From contig CM060307.1 in NCBI GenBank assembly GCA_030674185.1, positions 27,381,196-27,445,195 on the forward strand: DNA of 64,000 bases, written 5' to 3'. The notes below the pieces were generated by a model. The model worked only from the letters and a program-made list of their open reading frames with translations, searched no databases and had not been told where the DNA came from. Shown here one piece after another: positions 33,838 to 43,642 of the stretch. How positions within the stretch are numbered: position 1 is the stretch's first letter; each line of letters begins with the position of its first letter. The stretch comes from Monoplex corrugatus (Eukaryota > Mollusca > Gastropoda > Littorinimorpha > Ranellidae). The position numbers were made by a program, and so were the translations under genes.

Positions 33838-33977
33838 TTAATCCTTTAACTCCTGCAACCAATCCACCAACTGCAAAATCTTAAGCCTCTGACTTCCTCA
33901 CCCTAGTGGAAAGGGTGAGGAAATCAAAGGGTTAAGTTTTTGCAGTTGGTAGATTGGGTACGGGAATCAAAGGTTAA
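33838..33977. mobile_element. Palindromic MITE, short subtype
   Basis: TTAATCCTTTAACTCCTGC at the left, AATCAAAGGTTAA at the right. Inner palindrome around CTCACCCTAGTGGAAAGGGT. Both outer arms lack the segment retained in copies 1 and 3, so this is a symmetric short variant. Confidence 0.75.
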
Positions 33978-34249
33978 GACAAGGTGTCCACTGTGACATA
34001 ACCAGTATAATCAGTTGACTTATTGTGACTTGACTTGTTCAGGACAGACGGATCACTGTAACCAACGAATCTTTCAGACAACTCTGGACATGGTGGGTCC
34101 TATGTCTCAAAATGCACGATGCAGAGTGCTGCAGTTTGTTCTGTTTTCAGCAGCAATGGACACATTACTCCAGCTGTAATAAGCTGATACCCATGTCCAG
34201 AACAATAGAAAAGTAATTAATATGTCAGCCTTTTAATCACCAAGTCAAG

Positions 34250-34400
34250 TTTGACCGTGCCTGATAAAGCCTGGTGGCTCAAAGGTAGAGGTTTTTCCTA
34301 TCTCCCTGGACAGCATAGTAAACCTGCCAGTGCCTGAACCCCATTCAAAAGCATGCCTACAATCCTCTAAGTCATGTCGATGCTTGGCCGCTTTGGGAAA
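34250..34400 (+). mobile_element. SINE family C, copy 1
   Basis: Shares 'GGTAGAGGTTTTTCCTATCT', 'CCTGCCAGTGCCTGAACCCC' and 'AAGCATGC' with 34840-34935. On the opposite strand it matches 48100-48262 (GGCACTGGCAGGTCTGCACA). The body resembles a SINE I associate with gastropods. Confidence 0.6.
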
Positions 34401-34769
34401 CAAGAAAATACAAAGCATATACACCTCCATAAGACTGCCTATACATACAGCAGGGGATGGGGAAGGGTGAGGGCAAGGAGGAGTAACACATATAAAGAGC
34501 TGCAACAAATAAATGCAGAAGACAGGTCCTAGTCATTGTGATTGCCAGTTCATTTTTGTTGTTGTTGTTGTTATTGTTGTTGTTGTTGTCCCCTTTTTTG
34601 ATTAGGTGGGATCCTGCACCAAATCTGGTATACACCAGCGACATCTCTATTCCTATTGTCTGTTTGGCTTCTGCCAAGTTCAAATGAAGGTGATACGCCA
34701 TTTGCTTTCAGCCACATTCAAATGAAAGCGATAATCCCCCATGGTTCAATTGTCTCCAGACCGGGAAAA

Positions 34770-34975
34770 ATTAGATGGTCAGGATGTCAGACTTCCAATC
34801 AGAATGTTCTCAGGCCAACCCTGCCTATGTAAGCGCTTGGGGCGAAGGTAAAGGTGAGAGATGTTTTTGATTTCCCTGATCAAAATACATTCAAAACCTG
34901 TTAATGCCTGGACCTTCTTTGTATGCATGCGCACACAAAACATCATGTTAAAGATTCTGTACACCACATAATCTT
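34770..34975 (+). mobile_element. SINE family C, copy 2
   Basis: Head 'GGATGTCAGACTTCCAATCA', a B-box remnant, then 'AAGGTAAAGGTGAGAGATGT', 'CTGTTAATGCCTGGACCTTC', 'GTATGCATGCGCACAC' and 'TGTTAAAGATTCTGTA'. Same order as family C elsewhere. Confidence 0.65.
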
Positions 34976-35391
34976 TAGTGGCTTACAGAAGCATGAAGAT
35001 ACCCAGCATTCACACCCCTGACAGACAAGCTGACGTGACATTTGCATTAGTGAAAAAAAATTGATTGGAACATTTTCTGCATGCTTTTCGCAGTCTGAAC
35101 ATTTCTGTTCACAGTTTTTCTTCAACTTCCAATACTTATGGAACAAGAATATTTTTTGCATAAAAACGTTTTTGACTCGACAAAACCAGCGAAAACTGTT
35201 TTGTTTTTTGAGGCAAACCAATCACCTAGTTTTTCCAATAATCGTACTGAAGTATTTTTTTGTATACTGGCGCCGAAAACAGTGTACACAATATGGAAAA
35301 ATTAAACAGGTACACAGATCTGGTAAACACACTTGACAAAAACATTGCTAGGAATAGGAAAGTAGAACAGGCAACACAAGTGCTCGTTACA

Positions 35392-37132
35392 ACTTGTCTT
35401 CGTGGACTGATTGGTTCTTTGAATAGAGCTGTGGGCTCAGGGTCTGGTATCTAAGTTCAATCCCATTCTGAAACATTTAAAAAACAAAACAAACAAAAAA
35501 CTGTCCTGATCGCTGCCCATTTCAATGTTTCCATCATTCCCGTGCTGTCAGCTTAGTGTTTCATAGGTCCCTCACCCACCATCCATCTGAAGACCTTGCC
35601 AGCACCTAGGATTTTGTGCAGGCTCATACAGTCTGCCAGATAACTGCTGGCAGATTTGAAGGGAGTACCAGATAACTGCTGGCAGAATTAAGTGAAGTTC
35701 TAGATAACTGCAGGCAGATTTAAGTGGATTTCTAGATAACTGCTGGCAGATTTGAGCGGAGTTCTAAATAACTGCTGGCAGACTTGGGTGGAGCTCAAGA
35801 TAACTGCTGGCAGGATTTAAGTGGAGTTCTAAATAACTGCTGGCAGATTTGGGTGGAGCTCAAGATAACTGCTGGCAGATGTGAGTGGAGTTCTAAATAA
35901 CTGCTGGCAGATATGGGTGGAACTCAAGATAACTGCTGGCAGGATTTAAGTGGAGTTCTAAATAACTGCTGACAGACTTGGGTGGAGCTCAAGATAACTG
36001 CTGGCAGATTTGGGTGGAGTTCTAGATAACTGCTGGCAGATTTGGGTGGAGCTCAAGATAACTGCTGGCAGATTTGGGTGGAGTTCTAGATAACTGCTGG
36101 CAGATTTGGGTGGAGTTCTAGATAACTGCTGGCAGATTTGGGTGGAGCTCAAGATAACTGCTGGCAGATTTGGGTGGAGTTCTAGATAACTGCTGGCAGG
36201 TTTGGGTGGAGCTCAAGATAACTGCTGGCAGATTTGGGTGGAGTTCTAGATAACTGCTGGCAGATTTGGGTGCAGTTCAAGATATCTGCTGGCAGATTTG
36301 GGTGGAGTTCTAGATAACTGCTGGCAGATTTGGATGGAGTTCTAGATAACTGCTGGCAGATTTGGGTGGAGTTCTAGATAACTGCTGGCAGATTTGGGTG
36401 GAGCTCAAGATAACTGCTGGCAGATTTGGGTGGAGCTCAAGATAACTGCTGGCAGATTTGGGTGGAGTTCTAGATAACTGCTGGCAGATTTGGGTGGAGC
36501 TCAAGATAACTGCTGGCAGATTTGGGTGGAGTTCTAGATAACTGCTGGCAGATTTGGGTGGAGTTCTAGATAACTGCTGGCAGATTTGGGTGGAGCTCAA
36601 GATAACTGCTGGCAGATTTGGGTGGAGTTCTAGATAACTGCTGGCAGGTTTGGGTGGAGCTCAAGATAACTGCTGGCAGATTTGGGTGGAGTTCTAGATA
36701 ACTGCTGGCAGATTTGGGTGCAGTTCAAGATATCTGCTGGCAGATTTGGGTGGAGTTCTAGATAACTGCTGGCAGATTTGGATGGAGTTCTAGATAACTG
36801 CTGGCAGATTTGGGTGGAGTTCTAGATAACTGCTGGCAGATTTGGGTGGAGCTCAAGATAACTGCTGGCAGATTTGGGTGGAGTTCTAGATAACTGCTGG
36901 TAGATTTGGGTGGAGTTCTAGATAACTGCTGGCAGATTTGGATGGAGCTCAAGATAACTGCTGGCAGATTTGGGTGGAGCTCAAGATAACTGCTGGCAGA
37001 TTTGGGTGGAGCTCAAGATAACTGCTAGCAGATTTGGGTGGAGTTCCAGATAACTGCTGGCAGATTTGGGTGGAGGTCATTTGGAACTGTCCAAGCACGA
37101 CGAATTTCTTGTGAACAAACTTCAAACACCTT
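35392..37132 (+). mobile_element. SINE family A carrying a 1.4-kb internal satellite
   Basis: Left part: 'GATTGGTTCTTTGAATAGAG', 'AAGTTCAATCCCATTCTG', 'CATCATTCCCGTGCTGTCAG', 'GTTTCATAGGTCCC', 'CTTGCCAGCACCTAGGATTT' and 'GTCTGCCAGATAACTGCTGG'. Right part from 37076: 'CATTTGGAACTGTCCAAGC' and 'GACGAATTTCTTGTGAACAA'. Together these are one complete SINE A. Between them the AGATAACTGCTGGCAGATTT segment, present once in other copies, is tandemly multiplied about 45 times. Confidence 0.9.
35636..37075. repeat. 32-bp minisatellite, about 45 units, with 448-bp higher-order repeat
   Basis: Unit: ATAACTGCTGGCAGATTTGG plus GTGGAGTTCTAG, exactly 32 bp through most of the array. Two unit types alternate, ending GTTCTAG or GCTCAAG. 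Rare variants (GGTGCAGTTCAAGATATCTG and TTTGGATGGAG) recur at a distance of exactly 448 bp (36331 and 36779), that is 14 units, showing a block duplication inside the array. Left-edge units are more diverged than central ones, the usual pattern of unequal exchange. Confidence 0.95.
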
Positions 37133-37476
37133 CAACAACCAACACTGCTCATTTTCATACAACTATGAGTCACACCTCGAGACATTTCTCTCCAACTGGC
37201 CTTACCTCCTTGGACTTGTCAGACACTTAAAGGGGAAAGGCTATGTGAACTACAGACTGGTTTAATGTTAACAGTCTCACTGGATGTGCAGGCAATGTGC
37301 AACTCTTGATGCCATATAGCTAAGCCAACTGTTGTTGTCATCTCAGGATGTATAGTAATAGTATTAAAAACATAACAATACTGAAAGTTAAAAACTACAC
37401 TATTTTAAAACATTCAACTAGACAAGATTGGTTGAATATTCATTATTACCATCCACAAGTCTTCCATGTACTGTTA

Positions 37477-38021
37477 GTAATTTTTTTGTTTGTTTAAAGC
37501 CCAGCCAGCCGACTGCGTAGAGCCATATCAGGGCTATAACCATTTCAAAACATACACACTACATCAACAGGGGAAAAAAAGGAAAAGAAAATTAAGTACA
37601 CATATCAATGCATTCGCCCATATGATCGAAGAAGATACTCCTGACGCTGACCACTCCGTCCAATTTATCGCACAGGGGATTTAAAAAACATACCTGAATA
37701 CAAATATAAACACAACTAAGGACACTAAAACGTATACAAAAATGGGCCCAAATCACCTAAAATTGCTTCCGCACATCTCATTTTCCTAGAGCCAAAAACG
37801 CACTTAATATATCATGCACCCAATTATCAATCCTAAGAGAAAGTACATAAGATTTTATCGAACACATATCGGTGAATGGACCAGCAAGGCAGAAAATGAT
37901 AGAAAGAATGACAGAAAGTAAAGGAGGAAGAATGAGAGTGACAGAAAAGAGGAAATGTCTAGCATAGAATTTCCATAAGGTGGGGATACTATTTATACTG
38001 AAAGAACCCCCGGCATCCCCA
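37477..38021 (-). mobile_element. Family D retroelement with target duplication
   Basis: A 545-bp element flanked by CCATGTACTGTTA (37464-37476) and CCATGTATTGTTA (38022-38034), a 13-bp duplication with one mismatch. On the minus strand it runs from 'GGGGATGCCGGGGGTTCTTT' and a 'CAGTATAAATAGTATCCCC' box to 'CCCTGATATGGCTCTACGCA' and a poly-A-like tail. It is colinear with 17669-18227 over its whole length. No ORF spans it. Confidence 0.85.
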
Positions 38022-38177
38022 CCATGTATTGTTAAGCCTCTCAATCCTCATACAACACCGAAATCATATATCAGTCATAAATATCATACTGTAAGCTTAA
38101 AAAACTACATTATCTAAAAATGTTCGTACTTAACAAGGTTAATTCAAAATCGCTTTCTGTCAAATTTTCCATGTACT

Positions 38178-38264
38178 GTTAAACCTTACACTCCCTAGCC
38201 CTGTCCACTAGCTGCAAAAGCTACACTTTCTGACTCCTTCACCCTATAAATCAGTTTCTTGCAG
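38178..38264. mobile_element. Palindromic MITE, left-half remnant
   Basis: Reads 'ACTCCCTAGCCCTGTCCACT', 'GCTGCAAAAGC', 'CTGACTCCTTCACCCTATAA' and 'TTTCTTGCAGG', then stops. Diverged half copy. Confidence 0.55.
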
Positions 38265-38551
38265 GAACATAGACCAACACGGCCAAGTACCCAGACCAAA
38301 CCAATGTCATAGCCTGTATCAATCTGCAAATGTCATAACCATCCACTTGTTTTCCAGAGCAATAAAAAAAAGATCACTGAAAGCATCAGTGAATCGTGGT
38401 GGCATTCTTAAGTTTGGATCTTGTTTGACGAGATGTATTATCTGTCCTTAAAACAGTTGAATAGCCATGAACAATGAAGACAAGTAACCATGAACACATC
38501 CTTACTGCCAATGTTTAAGCCAGTCTCCTATAAGTGGCTGACATATACATC

Positions 38552-39121
38552 ATATAATCAAAGGACACAACTCTTGAGAATTATCTCCCATGTTGTATAG
38601 AACTTCTCAAATCCAACACAGCTTACGCTACCCATTCAGCTAGCATAGAAGCAGATACAAAGTACGAAAACAGCAAGCTCAGAACACTCCTCAAAAAGGA
38701 GCGCCCAAGCCTACCTTTATACTCTGCAACTATCCTACATACAACTATGAGAGAGGAGAGAAATACATACAATATATTGGTCTTATGTTTAAGATTGACA
38801 TAGTCTTTTATTTTTGAACTGACCAAACACACACACATAGACAAGACAGAACATATACATGGTTGCTTCCAAGGCATATAGGTAATACCAAAGAAATAAG
38901 AGGGAAGCAGGGAGAATTTTTATAATATAATCAAAGGACACAACTCTTGAGAATTATCTCCCATGTTGTATAGAACTTCTCAAATCCAACACAGCTTACG
39001 CTACCCATTCAGCTCGCATAGAAGCAGATACAAAGTACAAAAACAGCAAGCTCAGAACACTCCTCAAAAAGGAGCGCCCAAGCCTACCTTTATACTCTGC
39101 AACTACCCTACACACAACTAT
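38552..39121. repeat. 197-bp direct duplication, 373 bp apart
   Basis: 38552-38748 and 38925-39121 are nearly identical (ATAATCAAAGGACACAACTC through CTACATACAACTAT), differing at only a few positions. The 176 bp between them are different. A recent segmental duplication; the content is unknown, with no stable frame in both copies. Confidence 0.9.
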
Positions 39122-39514
39122 ACATCATGTCATCATATATCTAATAAGCTAAACAAAGCGAAAAACAAAATCAAAAGGGGATTTTCTGCCTTTGGATAAA
39201 AACATGGTATACACACACACACAAAATACATACAAAGAAACAAGCAAACAAACAAAACAAATAAAGTTAAAAAAAATTTTTTGCAAACTCCAAGTCAATA
39301 GCACTGCACAAACTTAATAATACCAACAGCCTCTTTCAGCCCTAATAAGTCATCTCCGATATAAAGTAAAATAAATTTTTTAAAATGTATAGAAATATCA
39401 AACTCACACAAAAAAGAAACACAACACAAACACATACATACAAAAGGCAGGCCAGCTGGAAATAGTTTATAGAGGTAAATGATGGATATAGTCAGGCAAC
39501 AGTTATACATATTT

Positions 39515-39625
39515 TAACATTGACCAGGTTCAAACAAGCAACAGTTATACATAATTTAACACTGACCAGGTTCAAACAAGCAACAGTTATACATAATTTA
39601 ACACTTACCAGGATCAAACAACTGG
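39515..39625. repeat. 42-bp tandem repeat, about 2.5 units
   Basis: CAGTTATACATAATTTAACA followed by CTGACCAGGTTCAAACAAGCAA repeats from about 39500. Confidence 0.85.
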
Positions 39626-39666
39626 AACAGATCTGTCACTTTAATCAGGCGAGAGACTACATAATT

Positions 39667-39960
39667 AACCAGTTGCTGTGGCGTAGTGGCTTGACAATGC
39701 ACTAATGATTGGGAGGTTGTGGGCTCGAATCCCAATCGGACCCTTCAAAAATCATAGTGGGATTTTTCAGCTCTAACTGGCTCTTATTGGGAGTTGTGTG
39801 CTATGGGTTCAATGGGAAAACTGGGATCATACAGCTGAGTCTGATCCATTTCATGGATGCATCACTGGAAGTGCTGTTCAAATCTTCCAACACTGCATGT
39901 ATCTGTAACTCTTGGGCCTGGCTGATGCCAGGATATGTTATGATCATAAATGTAGAGTAC
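39667..39960 (+). mobile_element. tRNA-derived SINE family F
   Basis: A-box TGGCGTAGTGGCTTGACAA and B-box GTGGGCTCGAATCCC are correctly spaced for a Pol III type 2 promoter. A body with 'GGGATTTTTCAGCTCTAACT' and 'GCTGTTCAAATCTTCCAAC' follows. It ends near 39960 without an obvious tail. Confidence 0.7.
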
Positions 39961-40079
39961 AGCCTTGTCACATAGCTCAATCCTAAATAAACTAAGGTAA
40001 TATAGTTAGCATTATTATTATCATCACCATACTGTAAAAGCTGCCAGCTCCTGTGGCCATGACTGTAGTGTAGAAAATG

Positions 40080-42270
40080 AGAAGAAAAAAAAAGGAGGGG
40101 GGGGGGGGGGCATGATCACAAAAGAAATCTCCTAAGTATGATGATCCTAAATAAAAAAAAAAAAAAAAAAGAAAAAGAAAAAAAAACACATGAGTGCCCA
40201 CGTAAAAGGATTATACAACACATTTGTACATGTATTTATCAGGTAAGCATTATGCATAATCTGAATGTGGATAGGTTGATAAGTTAGTGGGTGATTAGTC
40301 AGTTGGTGTTTTATGATGCCATGGCAATAAAAACAGTTATGCTATAGTGGTCCTAACTTTCTAAATCCAGTGTGTGCGTGCATGCATATACGTGCATGTG
40401 TGCATGCAAGTGATGCACTCTTTCATTTTTAACAGGGTTTTTATCAGACTTTTGCCACAAAATTAAAATAAAAATTTTTTAGACTAAAATATTGCCACCT
40501 ATTCCAATGTATGCGCTGAACAGACAGAGCCATCCTGAGGCATTTTATCGAATTGGCCATGCTGAATCTGCCCTGCAATTGGATGAATGGAATATCATAC
40601 ATTCTGAGCACAGAATTAAGCTACTTGTAAGACCAGTCATTTGCCACATGTAAAAGTAACACGGAGTTCATTATAATCATTTTGTGATTAAAATGAATAT
40701 TTTTCATTGCTGCTCATTCCTAATCAGCAAGAAACTTGCACAACAATTTCTGTCAGTGACCAGAAATAATATTAAATACTTTCGCAAACCTGGCTAGTTT
40801 TCACTGTTTTAAAACTTTCAAAATGGCATGTTACTTTTTACAAGCTTTTTTAAACCTGTACGAACGCTGTCCTGTGAAAAATGAATCCAAACAAAAATAA
40901 ATATAGATCCAAACAAAAATAAATTTAGGGTCCAACTATGCACAACTATAATGAAATGTTTTGCATATTTTGTAAGTGGAATATGGTGTATTCTTTTTAT
41001 TAATATTTTTCTCACAAAGTCTTTCTTATCTCTCTTTTTTTTCCCAATTCAGGCTTCTTAGTCAATTAGAAAGACATCATTCACCTGATAACAATAAAAC
41101 TGGATCTGTTTTTTTTTTCTCTTTTCTTTTTTTTAAGATGAGAATGACAGAGAGAAAAGAATAGTCAGAAAAAAATTACAAGGAACAGGATATTTTGATT
41201 TTATTTTCACGTTTCCAAAGTCTGATTTTATGAATCATTACAATAGTTTTTCTTTGATACAAAATTTTTATGAAGCAAAATTAAAGAGAAAAAAGAAAAA
41301 GTTTGCATGAAATAGTTTAAAATTCTGTGGATAATGTTGATATTGTCGGGACGTTGTGGAGTTGTAAGCGAGAAGTGATAAGTAATCTATCAATGATATA
41401 TGCTTGGGGAAAGACAGCCATGGCTTCAATTGGAATGTTCATGGTTTACAGTTGATAAGAATTCTTTTTTTCCTAATAAAACGATGTTTGGACTGAAAGA
41501 TATGCATACACTACTCCAGCGCTTTTGATGAAGAAGCGGGAATGGAATAAGTTAATATTTTTGTAAAGATAGAGGACTGTGTTGTCAGTGTGCATTTCAA
41601 AAAAGGAATTGAAATTTCAAAGGAGTTCTTGTCCCTTGTAAGTGCTGTGGTGCATTGCCACAAACTTTGATTCATATTATCTGCCAGGAATGGCAGGGAA
41701 CTATAAAATAGTGTTTAATTTAAGGCAGCCCTCAGATGGGAGTATGACTAAAGGATACTGCAGGTATTGCAGGAGGCAGAAGAGGCTGGACCTAACTGCA
41801 CAGCTGGTCTAGGGTACAGAATGCTAGGGGAAAAATTGGTGTGCAAGCACCTGTAAATCTATCCTACAGGATCCTGGCAAATTTTCCAAGTTATCATTAT
41901 CATTATTATTATTATCAATTGTGTTATTATTATTATTACTATTAATATAACTAGTATTACTATTACTATTATCATTATTATCATCAACAGTATTTAAAGC
42001 CCAACCAACAGCTCAGTCATATCAGGGCTACCCAAACACATGTTTCAGGTTCTCATAACCAACATCATCCCAACAGCGTATAAAAGGACAACAACAGGAG
42101 AGGAGTAGTGATGCTGTGGCCAACAACTAGATGCCAACACTAATGCCCGTGTGTACATGAAAAATATTGTGATTCCTAGGGATGCACTACTGTGGTGCAT
42201 ACAGTGGTGCATAAACAGGCCAAACACACCTAAGTGACGTACATCTTAGCTAATTTACTATTTACCACAG
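40080..42270. other. No gene; small repeats
   Basis: Homopolymers near 40086-40110 and 40154-40185, a short direct repeat 'ATCCAAACAAAAATAAAT' at 40885-40925, (TTA)n at 41900-41990. A family D remnant on the minus strand at 41996-42235 (TTTAAAGCCCAACCAACAG, CATATCAGGGCTA). A weak MITE-like word pair is at 42277-42335. Confidence 0.5.
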
Positions 42271-42415
42271 AGTGTGTTATTCTTTCACCCTCATACTATC
42301 TGGCAGCTTGGATAGGGTGATGAAGCAAAATGGTTAAGATTTATGATAAAAGACACTCAGACACTCAAACCTGAAATTAAGATCAAACATTAAAGAAAAT
42401 TATACAATATATATA

Positions 42416-42642
42416 TGTCGTGCCTAACTCGTATGATTGCCTACTTTGTAGACTAGGCAGTCACTTTGCCTAACATGTAAAATAGGCAAAGGGGTTGCCT
42501 AACTTGTAAACTGATTTTTGGGGACAGCCTAGTCTGTAGACTAGGCAGCCTAATTTGTAGACTAGGCAGCCTAATCTGTAGACTAGGCAGCCTAATCTGT
42601 GGACTAGGCAGAATGCCTAGGTTACAAATTAGGCACTCATAC
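42416..42642. repeat. Left terminal inverted repeat with 21-bp modules
   Basis: The inverse of 45295-45521. The inner half contains four consecutive 21-bp units, each an imperfect palindrome of the form GCCTAGTCT-nn-AGACTAGGC. The outer half has spaced GCCTA(A/C) words. The modules are plausible transposase-binding sites (inference). Confidence 0.9.
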
Positions 42643-42921
42643 ACACATACTGCTTACACACACACACATACACACACATGCACACACACACACGCACACA
42701 CACATACATACACACACGCTCACTCTTTTCTGAATTAATCATGCTTGAATTCTTTGACATAGTGAGATGTAGTTACATGAAGCAGGGTTATTCACTTCCT
42801 CCTCTGTATGGGTATAACAACCGATGACTAAGTGCAATTTCCGAATTATCTGAACTGAGTTCTCACTTGTGTTCTCAGTTGTGTTGGCTCGCAAGAGGAA
42901 TCAGTCATAAGCGATCCAGCT

Positions 42922-43125
42922 ATGGGTGAAGAAAAAAAAAGTTTCAAGGAAAGATTTGAAGCCTGCATGGATGTAGGCAGTTGTAATACATTTATGTTAC
43001 CTGACAGAGATGGTTACCAAAACATTATTCGGGAGTTGTCAGAATCAAGGTATTCCAAGAAGGCCTACTACCTGAAGAAAAAATTCGACGTGATTGAAGT
43101 TGGGGGAATGAAGAAAGTTATCAAG
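42922..43125 (+). CDS. Ginger transposase, exon 1
   Basis: 68 codons from ATG at 42922 to the donor AAG|GTAAGT at 43125/43126, phase 0. The start follows stops in the same frame upstream. The product includes 'GSCNTFMLPDRDGY' and 'FDVIEVGGMKKVIK', which match the N-terminal part of KRAB-A domain-containing protein 2-like transposases as I remember them. It joins exon 2 at 43643 without changing frame. The intervening 517-bp intron (43126-43642) is rich in CTCTCC repeats and ends TTATTTGTTTTAG. Confidence 0.8.
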
Positions 43126-43642
43126 GTAAGTCAGTCTGTCTGTCTGTCTGTCGGTCGGTCTCTCTCTCTCCCATTCTCTCTCTCTCCCACTCTCTCTCTC
43201 CCTCTCTCTCTCTCTCTCCCACTCTCTCTCTCTCTCCCACTCTCTCTCTCTCCCACTCTCTCTCTCCTACTCTCTCTCTCCCACTCTCTCTCTCTCTCTC
43301 TCTTCTTTTTTTTGAAAGTGTTTAAACATGGGTGGTGACCAACAGACTTATCGCTGTGCAGTGGGACAGTTTGTCAGTTTGTCAGTGTCTCCATCAAAAT
43401 GATGATGAAGAATATGAAGAAAGCACTCCCTTATTTGGTTCCTGTCTGTATTGTGGCTTCATGTCAGTCGCCTGTATTCCTACCTGTTTCCTATCTTGGT
43501 TCCTGCTGCCTCCTTTCTTTCTACCTCCTGTCATCCTACACCATGTAATCCGTCCGGCTTCCTACGAACTGTCTGTTTTCTCAGTCTGTGTACTGTTGTC
43601 CTTCCTGACTGTTCGAATGTTTTCTTTCGTTATTTGTTTTAG
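43126..43642 (+). other. Predicted intron of the Ginger transposase
   Basis: GTAAGT at the start, TTTTAG at the end, a pyrimidine-rich microsatellite (CTCTCC)n at 43160-43305. Removing it joins ...KKVIK to VKKTPDD... in frame. Confidence 0.75.

Noticed and set aside
35958..36952. Three minus-strand frames with repeated 'STQICQQLSRTPPKSASSYL'
   Set aside because: They arise because three 32-bp units make 96 bp, a multiple of three; the array is a SINE-derived minisatellite.
35636..37075. CRISPR-like look of the 32-bp array
   Set aside because: Units are contiguous with no unique spacers, and the DNA is eukaryotic.
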